Assembly: GCA_949126835.1 (NCBI GenBank)
Contig: OX421508.1
Coordinates: 19,851,598-19,915,597 of the forward strand
Direction of reading: 5' to 3'
From: Anisus vortex
Lineage: Eukaryota > Mollusca > Gastropoda > Planorbidae
DNA: 64,000 nucleotides
In this document: positions 12,011-24,135 of the stretch, piece by piece
Position numbering within the stretch: the stretch's first letter is position 1
Layout: each line of letters starts with the position of its first letter
The notes under the pieces: model-generated
The model's input: only the letters and a program-made list of their open reading frames with translations
Told to the model about the DNA's origin: nothing
Databases searched by the model: none
Position numbers and translations under genes: made by a program

Positions 12011-13649
12011 TGTAACAGGGTGGGGGGATACTTGGTTACTACTAATTAAAGAGGGTTGTGGGTAAAGGACAGCAATCATCTACTAAATACATCTAAACTA
12101 GGGCACGAGGGGACTTTGGGTTTCCGTGACACTTCCGTTGGAACAGAAGGATTATTACAATCTAAACAGACCAACAACACTGAACACTAAACATAAAACA
12201 CTAAAATCATATTCAAATTACAAATTACTGTTTATTCATGGAAATTCACTTGTCCCATTAAAGGGAACATAAAAATCATAAAAACAAATTAAACCCCAAC
12301 AATAAACCTATACTATCTAAACTCTATAAACATACTGTAAACCCTCACAAATAATAACCAACTTAAACTCCCCACTAAAAAAAACTAACTTCAACTCCCC
12401 ACTAAAAACAAACTTTAACTCCCCACTAAAAACCAACATAGGCCGACATTACGACCTACAATATAATAGAATAGAAATAGAGAAATAAAAATAAACATTA
12501 GAACATGGTCATCTATATACATAAGCATAATATATATACACTATATACAGTAAATAAAAACTACATAGCATAGTCCCAACTATAACCAGTTCAAACATGA
12601 ACCTATACTCCTTATACATCTTATAACATAATATGAATTATGACATAAGAATCAACCCAGCTCTAGTCAATGAAGACTAGAACAAGACAACACCGGTCTA
12701 TACTCTGTACCACAGAGTTAGGCCACTCACTGGTTAATACATACCAGTTAAAACCAAGCATGAAATAAAAACATCTACCATAACTTATTCCCATGCCGGC
12801 CATTAAAGGCAACATTACATTAAAATAATAATATACATGAACTAAAAAGAAATATACATTTAAAAAGAAGAAGCCAACATGGCGGCTAATGTTCCTTCCC
12901 AAACCTCCAACTTAATCCATTCCCATCAATGCACTTGTCATAGACAAGTGGACAATATACATAAAATAACCTAATAAAACATAGCATAAAATAACATACA
13001 AATTCTAAAAAGTAATTAAAGCTCAACTCACGTCATATCCGAACAAGCCACACACAACTACGCCATATACCGACCACTGGTCTTCCACAAAATGGGCCAT
13101 TTCAGACGGAAGTGATTGATTAATTGTTCTATTTATAGACGCTGACCGAACGTCTCTGACCGCTAACCAGAAATTCCTTTTTTAACTACCCTAACATTGC
13201 CTTATTTCCGGTCAATCTGTGCTAAATATTATTCTAAATCTCCTATTGCTAAATATATACAAATCTACCTTATGTACAACCCTATATTAAATTAAACTAC
13301 AATAAAAATTCTACCTATTACTTTAATTAAACTACACTAACGAAATCCCCATTTAAAATAATCAGAAAAAGAATTCCGAAAAATGACGCAAGACCTAGCC
13401 GCTTAACCTCGTTTCAGGGCTTTCACAAAATACAAAACAATATTTACATACATCATTTTTATACCAAACAGTCCCCCAAGTCTATATCTATATTACAAAT
13501 AATAAAATACACCTACATTAAAAGTCAATTACCTACATTCTCACAAATCATAACACCCACAGAGCACAGAAACTTAAACACATTCAAATGGACCACTCGT
13601 ACAGCACAAAGCAAATAATCACACTTTTAATTTAAGTCACCGACCTACA
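12011..13649 (-). repeat. LTR 3 of the array
   Basis: 1639 bp with the same termini. By eye I found no difference from LTR 1. Confidence 0.9.
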
Positions 13650-13737
13650 TTCATCTCCTAACTTTCTTTTTGCGACCCTGCAAAAACAAACTATCATACA
13701 AAAAAATACCCCTCTGGCCCTAGATCAATACAAAAAT

Positions 13738-15294
13738 TTACCCATTGGGACATACATAAAAAGCATGCAGCCTAAAGATAGGTGGAAAATGTGAAAGTCT
13801 CACTGGGACAAAAAATGCTGTACCTATTCTTAAAACATCTGACATCAAAGTCACAATGAGATATACGTAGCGTCCAAGTACGCCAAACAGGAAAAATCTA
13901 CGCACACGACACAAAAGAGTCAACATGTCATAAAATGGGTAATAAAGGCATACAAAAAGTAAATTTAACATTTTCATAAAAACATAACAAAAGGAAAGAA
14001 AATGGCTAAAGATAAAAAGTAAACAGAAGTGTAATGAGAAAAGAGCAGAGTCCTCTCCTGGTACATCTTGACGTCTAGTTTGGCACACCGATTTCACATT
14101 AACTATCATAGGGTCCACCGAAACCGTTTCTTTAACCACTTTCAAGCCATATAACGGTGCCGCCTGAACCATTCCTTTATTTACTACCGGTCCTGTTGGC
14201 ATAACTACTTTAAACATGACTGACTGGGGTCTAACAGTTTGGGTATCCCCAACTTCTGGTAGAATACTGGCAGTTTGGTTGGTGAATAGGCTTTCCGTCA
14301 CTGTGCTGACCAGGGAGCCTGTGTCAATCGTGGCCTCACAACATAGCCCATTGAGGCTGACATTTGCGGCAGGGCGGGTGCCTATTATCTGGCTCGACAG
14401 AGTAGAATCCTCATCTTTGTGATGAATCGCGCCATTCGCTCCGACAGTTGACTGCCTCCCTTTCAGGCACTCTCCAGCAAGGTGGTCGGGGCTGCCACAG
14501 TTAACACTGTATCTAGCATGATAACCGTAGTGGTCTGGTTCACCTGAACGCTGTGGGTATGGATGAGCATCAGGGCTTTGTTGTGCAAGCTGCAGATACT
14601 CTATTGTTGTTGATAACTCACCCACCTGTTTGGCCAGTGCCAACACCAATTTTTCCAACTCTGGGCCCGGCTGTTGTGGCTCAAGAGTCGTAGCTACAGA
14701 GTGCGTCAAGTGGACGCCACATTCGTCCTCGGACCAGCGTATAGCCGTATCCCGGAGGTCTAGGAAGGAGGTCCTAGGGTATTTATGGATCTCCTCTCGC
14801 AGGTACTTCCTCAAGAGGGGGTCCAGCAAGTTTTCTGCAAAGTGGTCCCTCAAGATTACGGCATCTGTGAGGGCCACTGAGAGACAGGTTTGTCGCGCTA
14901 ACAGGGCATCAAATGCAGCCTGCAAGCGGTGAGAGTAAGCTCTCACGGTCTCTGAGACATGTTGATGGACTGTGAGGAACAGGCCCATTAATTTGGAGAT
15001 ACTTCGTTTCTCCCCGTAGGCGGACTGTAACACCCTGATCAGCTCTTCAGGGTTGGACCTCACCTCCGGTGGGTGGCACCTACACTCTGCCCTCACTGAC
15101 TCGCCGAGGTGAGCCCATAGCACGTCTCTCTTCTCTTCGTTCTCGGTGACTCGTCTCGCCCTCCAGGCACCTCTAATGTCATCGATGAAGCTCTCCACGT
15201 CGCCTGGGTGGTTACTGCCGTGGAATAGTTTGATCGGCTCCTCACGGTGCAGGAAGACATACACTGTCTGTGTGGCTTGTTCTTCACCAGCCAT
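13738..15294 (-). CDS. gag: Gag plus partial protease, copy 3
   Basis: Third identical copy of the 518-residue ORF. On the minus strand it is the first gag after the outermost 5' LTR (15416-17052), so a transcript started there would reach this copy first. Confidence 0.85.
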   Translation of the reverse strand: MAGEEQATQTVYVFLHREEPIKLFHGSNHPGDVESFIDDIRGAWRARRVTENEEKRDVLWAHLGESVRAECRCHPPEVRSNPEELIRVLQSAYGEKRSISKLMGLFLTVHQHVSETVRAYSHRLQAAFDALLARQTCLSVALTDAVILRDHFAENLLDPLLRKYLREEIHKYPRTSFLDLRDTAIRWSEDECGVHLTHSVATTLEPQQPGPELEKLVLALAKQVGELSTTIEYLQLAQQSPDAHPYPQRSGEPDHYGYHARYSVNCGSPDHLAGECLKGRQSTVGANGAIHHKDEDSTLSSQIIGTRPAANVSLNGLCCEATIDTGSLVSTVTESLFTNQTASILPEVGDTQTVRPQSVMFKVVMPTGPVVNKGMVQAAPLYGLKVVKETVSVDPMIVNVKSVCQTRRQDVPGEDSALFSLHFCLLFIFSHFLSFCYVFMKMLNLLFVCLYYPFYDMLTLLCRVRRFFLFGVLGRYVYLIVTLMSDVLRIGTAFFVPVRLSHFPPIFRLHAFYVCPNG

Positions 15295-15415
15295 GCCTAT
15301 GTTGGTTTTTTTCTACCTATATCCTAACCTCCAACCCATTAAACCTAACCTTCCTAAGCTAAAAATAGTAATCATTGGTCTGTTTAAGCACGGATTCCCA
15401 CTTCTAGACACCATT

Positions 15416-17052
15416 TGTAACAGGGTGGGGGGATACTTGGTTACTACTAATTAAAGAGGGTTGTGGGTAAAGGACAGCAATCATCTACTAAATACATCTA
15501 AACTAGGGCACGAGGGGACTTTGGGTTTCCGTGACACTTCCGTTGGAACAGAAGGATTATTACAATCTAAACAGACCAACAACACTGAACACTAAACATA
15601 AAACACTAAAATCATATTCAAATTACAAATTACTGTTTATTCATGGAAATTCACTTGTCCCATTAAAGGGAACATAAAAATCATAAAAACAAATTAAACC
15701 CCAACAATAAACCTATACTATCTAAACTCTATAAACATACTGTAAACCCTCACAAATAATAACCAACTTAAACTCCCCACTAAAAAAAACTAACTTCAAC
15801 TCCCCACTAAAAACAAACTTTAACTCCCCACTAAAAACCAACATAGGCCGACATTACGACCTACAATATAATAGAATAGATAGAGAAATAAAAATAAACA
15901 TTAGAACATGGTCATCTATATACATAAGCATAATATATATACACTATATACAGTAAATAAAAACTACATAGCATAGTCCCAACTATAACCAGTTCAAACA
16001 TGAACCTATACTCCTTATACATCTTATAACATAATATGAATTATGACATAAGAATCAACCCAGCTCTAGTCAATGAAGACTAGAACAAGACAACACCGGT
16101 CTATACTCTGTACCACAGAGTTAGGCCACTCACTGGTTAATACATACCAGTTAAAACCAAGCATGAAATAAAAACATCTACCATAACTTATTCCCATGCC
16201 GGCCATTAAAGGCAACATTACATTAAAATAATAATATACATGAACTAAAAAGAAATATACATTTAAAAAGAAGAAGCCAACATGGCGGCTAATGTTCCTT
16301 CCCAAACCTCCAACTTAATCCATTCCCATCAATGCACTTGTCATAGACAAGTGGACAATATACATAAAATAACCTAATAAAACATAGCATAAAATAACAT
16401 ACAAATTCTAAAAAGTAATTAAAGCTCAACTCACGTCATATCCGAACAAGCCACACACAACTACGCCATATACCGACCACTGGTCTTCCACAAAATGGGC
16501 CATTTCAGACGGAAGTGATTGATTAATTGTTCTATTTATAGACGCTGACCGAACGTCTCTGACCGCTAACCAGAAATTCCTTTTTTAACTACCCTAACAT
16601 TGCCTTATTTCCGGTCAATCTGTGCTAAATATTATTCTAAATCTCCTATTGCTAAATATATACAAATCTACCTTATGTACAACCCTATATTAAATTAAAC
16701 TACAATAAAAATTCTACCTATTACTTTAATTAAACTACACTAACGAAATCCCCATTTAAAATAATCAGAAAAAGAATTCCGAAAAATGACGCAAGACCTA
16801 GCCGCTTAACCTCGTTTCAGGGCTTTCACAAAATACAAAACAATATTTACATACATCATTTTTATACCAAACAGTCCCCCAAGTCTATATCTATATTACA
16901 AATAATAAAATACACCTACATTAAAAGTCAATTACCTACATTCTCACAAATCATAACACCCACAGAGCACAGAAACTTAAACACATTCAAATGGACCACT
17001 CGTACAGCACAAAGCAAATAATCACACTTTTAATTTAAGTCACCGACCTACA
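15416..17052 (-). repeat. LTR 4 (5' LTR of the array in its own orientation)
   Basis: 1637 bp, two bases shorter than the others because atagaaatagag reads atagatagag near 15877. Its end at 17052 next to unrelated DNA fixes the LTR length for the whole array. Confidence 0.9.
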
Positions 17053-17116
17053 CTAATAAAAAAACAACTAACAAAAAAACAAAAACAACAACTAACATCA
17101 ACAACTACCAACAAAT

Positions 17117-17562
17117 TCAACAACTAACAGTTTGGGGTGTGGCTGCGCGATGGGTTTTCATGTGGCTAATGAGACCTATCCTTGCTCGGAAGGTACGACT
17201 GCAAACCGTACAGAGGAATGTCGGAACGTCGACAGTGAGCTCTAGGGCACGATCTTTCCTGGCTTGTCTCTTGGACTCAGCTGCTCTCTGTTTTTGCTCT
17301 TCGCAAAAAGCTGCTCCTTTTTGGACTGCTGAGCGCCATGAGGCACGGTCTTTGGCTGTCACCTCCCAGGAATCGTCTTTAATGGAAAACACTTTGAGTG
17401 ATGCCTTGAGGGTGTCTTTATAGCGCTTTTTTGGACTTCCGCGAGTTCGCTGACCGTTTTTTAGCTCGCCATAGAAGAGCCTCTATGGAAGACGACAGTC
17501 TGGCATGCGTATAACCTGCCCTGCCCAACGAAGTTGAGACTGCATCAGACTTGTGTAGATGT
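17117..17562 (-). pseudogene. 5'-truncated LINE C-terminus with C2H2 finger
   Basis: On the minus strand, broken frames give the typical tail of an animal non-LTR retrotransposon polyprotein: QLRWAGQVIRMPD near 17540-17500, then, after a frame change, KDTLKASLKVFSIKDDSWEVTA and a C2H2-like finger (Cys-x2-Cys-x12-His-x3-His in FLCTVCSRTFRARIGLISH). The 91-codon part at 17117-17392 is open. The finger tail and the RWAGHVIRM-like block are well known from such elements; the exact clade is not clear from this fragment. Truncation begins near 17562. Confidence 0.75.
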
Positions 17563-18300
17563 TTGGGAGTTAAGCATGTATGTAAAAAGAAGAAGAATGA
17601 ATGAATTTAAATTTAAAGTTAGAAAACTTTTTGTCTCGTAAATTATTTTGTCTTCTATCCCCTTAACTATGTATGTACTGTTCTTCTATCCTCTTTTCTT
17701 CATTGCAAAATATATGAGATTGTACATGTAAAATCTAGAATAAACATATTTGGAAAACTATGTCAAATAAACAGAATGAATGGATGTGAAAGTCTAAACC
17801 TAACTACAACAACTACATAAATTATCTAAATTTGTTTAAATACTCTATGTTGTCTTCTATCCTTTAGAATTGTAAAAATTGCAATAAATGTCTTCTATCC
17901 TTCCTCTTAATGTACAAATATATGAATGTTATTGTACATGTAAAAAGTGTCAATAGACATTGTTGAAAAAAAAAATGTATTTAAATACAAAAGAAAATAA
18001 AAGATATTACAGACTTAAACAATTAATTATTCAGAAGAGATTTTACGTGGTAATCATACCAACTGAGTAGTTAATGTAATGTTTAAAACGTAAAAATAAA
18101 TTCTTAAGTCATATAATATTTATATTATTTTCAACAAATTTTTATAGTGTGATCATTTTAAATTTATAAATTGTAAGCTTTTTAATTTTTTTTAAAGGAA
18201 ACAAAAAAGAAACATATTAGAAATATTAATGCAAAGAAAACAGGTTAATTATCTCCCTTCAATGAAATTCTCCAAATTTGATGCTTGTGATGCCAAACGA
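17563..18300. other. AT-rich DNA with a degenerate duplication
   Basis: The motif tcttctatcc occurs four times (near 17650, 17683, 17851 and 17891), each in similar context followed by tgtacatgtaaaa. This indicates an old duplication of about 200 bp. No gene is visible. Confidence 0.6.
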
Positions 18301-18301
18301 A

Positions 18302-18496
18302 TTACTTACGCCTACTACCCCTCTCGGGGCATAGGACACCAAAAAGGGCTCTCCAGCCATCTCGGTCCTGAGCGAGTCTTTCCAACTGTCCCCAAGAATG
18401 ATCTGATCTCGTGACGTCGGCATTCAGGTCACGGTGCCAGCTGTTTCGGGGTCGGCCCCTCTTCTTCTTTCCTTGGGGGTTACACGCCATCTCCAT
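18302..18496 (-). pseudogene. LINE C-terminal fragment (second family)
   Basis: 64 codons reading GKKKRGRPRNSWHRDL, then WGQLERLAQDRDGWRALFG and LCPERG. These are the characteristic last 60 residues of many animal LINE reverse-transcriptase polyproteins. Nothing upstream of this block is kept. It is separate from the fragment at 17.1-17.6 kb, whose tail has a zinc finger instead. Confidence 0.8.
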
Positions 18497-19435
18497 CTTG
18501 TTTACGAGTGAATTGTTTTAACATAACTAGTATATTCTGAAAACGAACATCTATCTTAATTTGCCTTAAATAAGGGAAAGAGTTTTGAAATCAATTTCAC
18601 GGCAAGATATGTCCAGTTTCAATGCAAAGACATTCCAGTGGTCCTAGACCACAAGTGCTATTCGACCCCCTTATAAATGCAAGTTCAATTCACTGAAATG
18701 TGACGCCATGTCATTCAGGAACAACGGCTTCAACAGTCAGTTCTTCTCATTCAATACCGACAATGTCATCAAGATACACCTTAATTGCTGCTAGTCTAGA
18801 AACGAATCTATCCAAAACTTTACCTATACTCCGTATCATTTTCTTCTACAAGAGACTTGAAAAACTATACAATCTTAACAATAGATTCAATCACAAATCG
18901 CAAGTCCAATGATGTGAGCTTTACTTACAAACATTCCTGAACTAAAACTGTCGACGTCCAGTGTGATTCCCATATAGTTCGCCACGCAGAAACCATTCAT
19001 TATGATAACATACGTTGTTTTCACTTGCTTTAAAAATTATCTTGGAGGTCTCTCGCATGCCACTGAAAATCGTTCTGGGTGCCAAGTCTGGCACGCTTGC
19101 CTTAGGTTGCCGACCCTGTTCTATAGGGACTAAGCTTATAGGCATACCTATTTAATTTGTTGAGCAAGACTATTTCTTAGAAGTCATGGGGTGGTATAAA
19201 TATGTGATAAGTCAGTAAAGTATTTTGACAATGCTTTTGAAAAAAAAATGTGATTACGAATTTTCTGTCCAAATTAGGATTATTATTTTTTAACCCGATT
19301 TGAGTTTTTCAAACTCGAAGTGGGCAGGTCTGGCAATACTAAGGTTGGCTGTGCTAGTCAGTGCTAGAGCTAATTTACTTGAAGACAAAGAGGGAGTAGG
19401 GTGAAGGGATGTGGCGATTGGGCTTCGAAAATGTT
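18497..19435. other. Non-coding DNA with a hAT-like terminus
   Basis: No gene is recognised. At 19055-19118 the sequence gccaagtctggcacgcttgc, then ttaggttgccgaccctg, is close to the reverse complement of the terminus at 23939, so a short hAT-like remnant probably ends at 19118. Confidence 0.5.
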
Positions 19436-19437
19436 TG

Positions 19438-19680
19438 GATAAATAAATAAATAAATAATAACGGTGCTTATATAGCGCATATCCCGTTGGTGACAGTTCT
19501 ATGCGCAGACGACAGTTACAGAATACAGACAGACAACGAAATATATAGTAATACGCTAATTCTGCTGACGAAATAGGTGAGTCTTCAGCCGGCTCCTGAA
19601 GGTGTCATAGCTAGGGCTCTGGCGAAGCTGTAGTGGGAGGTGATTCCAAGCGGATGGAAGGAATATGATCAGATCGTAAC
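19438..19680 (-). repeat. SINE-like dispersed repeat
   Basis: It begins with a taaa/taat tail at 19438-19460, followed by cggtgcttatatagcgcata. The reverse complement (tatgcgctatataagcaccg plus an A/T tail) resembles the tail of the SINE at 51.73-51.96 kb (agcgctatataagtaacc). The element is therefore probably in minus orientation. I cannot identify a tRNA head with certainty. Confidence 0.5.
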
Positions 19681-19984
19681 TTTTATTTTGAGGGGGGGGG
19701 GGCAGAAGTCGTGGTGCCTAAATCTTCAGGTCTAAAAATGTTTGTGGGCGTAAGACCCCACCTACTTTTGACAGCCCGACACGTTCATCTGCATACAGAT
19801 TGCACAGCGAAATAAGTTCAGTGTTTGTGTTTGATCGAGTTTTAATTCCAGCCACAGGTTAGGTGCGGCAGCAGAAAATTAAATGAAAACATCAAAGCTT
19901 GGGTGGAACAAAGAAGGGACCCTTAATAAATGAGAAGAAGGGAGGAAGAAAGGAGAGAAGGGGGCGAGACCTTAATAAATGGTA

Positions 19985-20500
19985 TCACGACAACTCGTCT
20001 ACATGAAGTAGTTCTACCGACATTACGTCTACCACGACAACTCGTCTACCGACATTACGTCTATCAGACAACTCGTCAACATGAAGTAGTTCTACCGACA
20101 TTACGTCTACCACGACAACTCGTCTACCAACATTACGTCTATCACGACAACTCGTCTACATGAAGTAGTTCTACCGACATTACGTCTACCACGACAACTC
20201 GTCTACCGACATTACGTCTATCACGACAACTCGTCTACATGAAGTAGTTCTACCGCAATTACGTCTACCACGACAACTCGTCTACCGACATTACGTCTAC
20301 CCCGACAACTCGTCTACATGAAGTAGTTCTACCGAAATTACGTCTACCACAACAACTCGTCTACCGACATTACATCTATCATGACAACTCGTCTACATGA
20401 ATTAGTTCTACCGACATTACGTCTACCACGACAACTCGTCGACATAAAGTAGTTCTACCGACATTACGTCTACCATGACAGCTCATCTAACGACACTATG
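19985..20500. repeat. 79-bp higher-order minisatellite
   Basis: The landmark atgaagtagttctacc recurs at 20003, 20081, 20160, 20239, 20318 and 20397, a period of 79 bp (once 78). Each period has a 47-bp and a 32-bp subunit sharing acgacaactcgtctac and cattacgtctacc. The last copy is shortened and diverged. Confidence 0.93.
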
Positions 20501-20654
20501 TCTACTGATAACTGATAGCTTTGACTCATGCGACAGTTCGTCTATCAACACTTCGTCTATCGGAGAAATTTGCTCAGAACCCTGAACACTTAGATCTGTA
20601 TTGGACCCACATTATTTGTACAAATTATGTCATAGAATAGTTAAAAAAGAATTA

Positions 20655-20915
20655 ACCAACCCAACTGGCCCCAAACTATGGATTTTGTGGGCCCCAAAAT
20701 ATGGATTTAATGGGGGATCGAACATATGGATTTGGTCTGGGGGCTCAAAATATAAATTTTGTAGCGGTCCAAAATAAGGATTTTGTTGGGGTCCAAAATA
20801 TCAATTTTTTATTTTGTTGGGGCCCAAGATATCATGATTTTGGTTGGGGTTCAAAATATGGATTTTATTGAGATCTAAAATATGGATTTTGTTTGGGTTT
20901 AAATTATACATGTAT
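20655..20915. repeat. Degenerate tandem repeat of 25-35 bp
   Basis: About nine loose copies of a block with ccaaaatatggattttg and a g-rich spacer (ttggggt). The variable spacing suggests an old array. The open frame running out of it (20844-21050) is not convincing as a gene. Confidence 0.8.
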
Positions 20916-21049
20916 TTAGGGTCTGAAAATCTTTTCCATGTCGATTATTTTATGAAAGATATGCCTACGCCTAAGTATTTCCAATGGATTGAAAGAAAAA
21001 TGTTGAAGCGTAATTACATACATATTGTTCTGGGTTTTGTTTTGAGTTG

Positions 21050-22015
21050 AGAAATGTGATTTATAAAGTAAGACATGAGGGTCTGAGTGGTCTATGATCT
21101 AACGGTCTATGAATTCTACCTCTTCTACTTTCTCAGTTGGCCTGATTCCAGGATGTGTTTTTTTTTCATAGTACATAGTACATAGGCTCTCACTACTTAC
21201 TTAGTACTTACCTGGAACTCCAGACTCCAGAGCCTTTTTTGCAGTGTCGATTTCCTAACCCTTATTGCTCATTGTGGCTGATTGCGGGCCCGTGTCTTAT
21301 TCTAGCTCACCAAGGCTCCTCGTGGGTCCTTAATAGCTCACTGTAGCCTCTTCTGCCCACCTGTGGCTATCGTGGTTCTGTGAGGCAACTTGTGGCTCTA
21401 TGTGTCTATTGTGACGTAGTCTACTCTGACCAGCGTTTTGCCCTGGATATTCTGGTTGGGGAAAGAGGGCGGAATTGTGTTAAAATAATCTGGGTTCTGG
21501 TTACCGGCCTGAGAGTCATGGGCGTGTCACATGGCCGTTGGATTGTACGAACTGTGACACTGTTTTGGGGAGTGGTTCCCGTTGCATGATGTCATATTTA
21601 TTTGAATGACCCACTTGTTGGAAATAACCCTGCCTCATTATTTTATTAATTTTATGTTCGTAATGTTATTTAGTTCGGAGATTAAAAGAAAATATGCACT
21701 ATAATCACTATAGTCTACGTTTTTAAGGGCCTGGAAGCGAGTATAGAGACTTTTTAAAAAGTAGTTTAAGTAATAATGTTTGGGTATATTACTAATGTTT
21801 AAACATATGAAAACTAAAAAAAAAGTTAACAAAATATTTTTATTGAGATGTTTTTTTTTTTTTAAATTAGTATTTTTTACCTAAATGAAAATTGCTGCTC
21901 CTTTTTTATTTATCAATATAATTTATTTAAATTTTATATTAATATACATTGACTACTGTTCCACAAAATATATTTTAAAAATAGTAAATTAAGCTTAAAA
22001 TTTAATTTTATGAAT
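21050..22015. other. Non-coding DNA, no recognised feature
   Basis: 21200-21400 is richer in G/C, with repeated gctcactgtagcc-like words. 21600-22015 is very AT-rich. No gene or element is recognised. Confidence 0.45.
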
Positions 22016-22017
22016 TT

Positions 22018-22395
22018 TTTTGTATGAACATAAAATTTATAAAATACAAACTATTAGTCTAGTTTTTAATATGAACCTAAAATTTATAAAATACAAACTA
22101 TTAGTTTTTAATAAGAACATAAGTTTATAAAATACAAACTATTAGTTTTTAATATGAACATACAATTTATAAAATACAAACTATTAGTTTTGAATATGAG
22201 CATAAAATGTATAAAACACATACTATTAGTTTTTAATATGAACATACAATTTATAAAATACAATAGTTTTTAATATGAACATACAATTTATAAAATACAA
22301 ACTATTAGTTTTTAATACTAACATAAACTTTATAAAATACAAACTATTAGTTTATGAACATAAACCTTATAAAATACAAACGATTAGTTTTTTTT
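22018..22395. repeat. Minisatellite of about 40 bp
   Basis: About nine copies of a unit containing tatgaacataaaatttataa, then aatacaaactattag and tttttaa, with deletions in several copies. Confidence 0.9.
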
Positions 22396-23160
22396 TTCCT
22401 TTAACGTTTCTTGGCAATTGTAAAGCCCAATTGTAATAAATTAAAAACTTGTAGGGAAAATGAAGCTTTTGAGAAAAACGGTAGAAACTGACAATGCGAA
22501 AAAAAACCATTTTAAAAACGAAAATTCAGTTTAATCATCTCATTTGTATTGGATTGTTGAGTATTTATATCCACACAAAAACTAGTCTAGATATTAACCA
22601 TTTTATTGATGGAAAGGACTATACAATTAGACGCCTTTTTTATATTATTGTAGTGTAAATTTATAGGAATTAGAATTTCATTTTTTATTATGTATACGCA
22701 TTTCAAATTCAAAGTGTACATTGAAATGTTGTGAAATCTGGTAATTCCATATATTTTAGGTTAGCACTGTTGAGTAAAATTTGTTACGTCAGTTTTACTG
22801 ATTTATTTTTTTTCAACATTTTCTTGACAAAAACAAATATAACATCATGCCTAAAAATAGCCTTTGTTATCGTTGAATGGAAGATATGGTTAGGCCTAAG
22901 TATAAACTTAAGATTAGACTAACGTGCATACTAAAAAAAAAATGGAAATATTTAAACTGTCACAACATGGATCGTATGAGGGAAAAACGTATAGGATAGA
23001 AACTGTGCTTGAGACCCAAACAACGACCTTTCCGGATGTACTTGAATAAAGCACATCCTTACACTGACCTTAATAAGTATACTTTGGACTATATTGTTTT
23101 CTACTTAAACCACATGAAATGGAAACAAAATGGAACAGAATCCTAAACATCGAATATGTC
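22396..23160. other. AT-rich DNA, no recognised feature
   Basis: Only short frames and homopolymer runs. I see no element ends or coding similarity. Confidence 0.45.
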
Positions 23161-23255
23161 TGTCGATCTCTCTTTCTCTCTCGCTATCTATCTCTCTATA
23201 TATTTATCTATCTATCTATCTATATATCTATCTATCTATCTATCTCTATATATAT

Positions 23256-23295
<40 letters not shown>

Positions 23296-23305
23296 ATATA
23301 TATAT

Positions 23306-23337
<32 letters not shown>

Positions 23338-23347
23338 ATATATATAT

Positions 23348-23383
<36 letters not shown>

Positions 23384-23393
23384 ATATATATAT

Positions 23394-23434
<41 letters not shown>

Positions 23435-23542
23435 CGTCCATCCACTCAAATCATCTATCTATCAGTCTATCTAATTATCTAACTTTTTATCGATCTATTC
23501 ATCTATTTATCTATCTATGTATCTAACTATCCATCTACCCTC

Positions 23543-23593
<51 letters not shown>

Positions 23594-23604
23594 CCTACTT
23601 ATCT
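23161..23604. repeat. TCTA/TATA microsatellite
   Basis: Near-pure tcta blocks alternate with short tatata blocks. All three plus-strand frames stay open across it, as expected for a period-4 repeat lacking stop words. No gene. Confidence 0.97.
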
Positions 23605-23938
23605 TATTTATTACAGACGCTCCTTCTATAAAGAAGAGTATTGCGTCCTACGTTCTTCCATTGTCTAAGAATAGTCTTGCATTTTGATCAGTTTTTTTAA
23701 TTATGTTAAATTACTTTAATTTCCTGTTTCGATCAGGCAACCTTTTCCATGCCAGGATGCCACTCTGGAAGAAATAGTACTTATATGCATTTGTTCTTGC
23801 ATATGGGATAAGAAAATTGTTTTTGTACTTATGTTTATATGAACATTGTAACAGATTGTAATTTATTTTATTTCTAAGTAAGCATTTAATGCCTTGTGTG
23901 TTATTACTACTTTACTCTTTGCCCTTCTGTCCTCTAGT
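23605..23938 (-). mobile_element. CR1-like LINE 3' end (minus)
   Basis: The reverse complement matches the last coding part and 3' UTR of the LINE at 58.8-60.1 kb: cagacgctccttctataaag at 23625, the block around atatgcatttgttcttgcat at 23785, and ctttgcccttctgtcctcta at the right edge. It is cut at 23938 by a hAT-like terminus. Confidence 0.85.
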
Positions 23939-24135
23939 GCAGGGGTCGGCAACCTAAGGCAAGTGCCAAACTTGGCACGCATAGCGATTTTCAATGGCAC
24001 GCGAGAGACCACCAAAAGCTGTTTTTTTTTTATTGATGAACAAAAACATTTTCCGGTTCTGAATGAGGAAAACTTGAAGTTGATGTTTCAGAATGACAGA
24101 GTGACACATTTCAGTGAAAAGAACGCGTTTACATA
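23939..24135. mobile_element. hAT-like terminus, decayed
   Basis: It starts caggggtcggcaacctaagg at the point where the LINE homology stops. CAGGGGTCGGCAAC is a typical hAT inverted-repeat start. I could not find the partner terminus, and the internal text is non-coding or degenerate. Confidence 0.5.

Larger units (their letters stand above)
5201..17052 (-). mobile_element. Tandem array of a gag-only Ty3-like LTR retroelement
   Basis: The unit repeats at exactly 3405 bp: the motif tgtaacagggtgggg starts at 5201, 8606, 12011 and 15416. Homology stops at 17052, which defines a 1639-bp LTR and a 1766-bp interior. Read on the minus strand, the LTR begins TGTAGGTCGG and ends CCCTGTTACA. The order is LTR-interior-LTR-interior-LTR-interior-LTR. 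A single 4-bp duplication, ctaa, flanks the whole array (5197-5200 and 17053-17056), and no other duplication lies between units. This fits one insertion enlarged by LTR-LTR unequal exchange, or integration of a preformed concatemer. Differences seen by eye are one base (5839 g, 9244 t) and a 2-bp deletion near 15877. No reverse transcriptase, RNase H or integrase is present. Confidence 0.93.

Noticed and set aside
17117..17392. Host C2H2 zinc-finger protein
   Set aside because: The flanking text is the known C-terminus of a LINE polyprotein; single finger, broken upstream frame.
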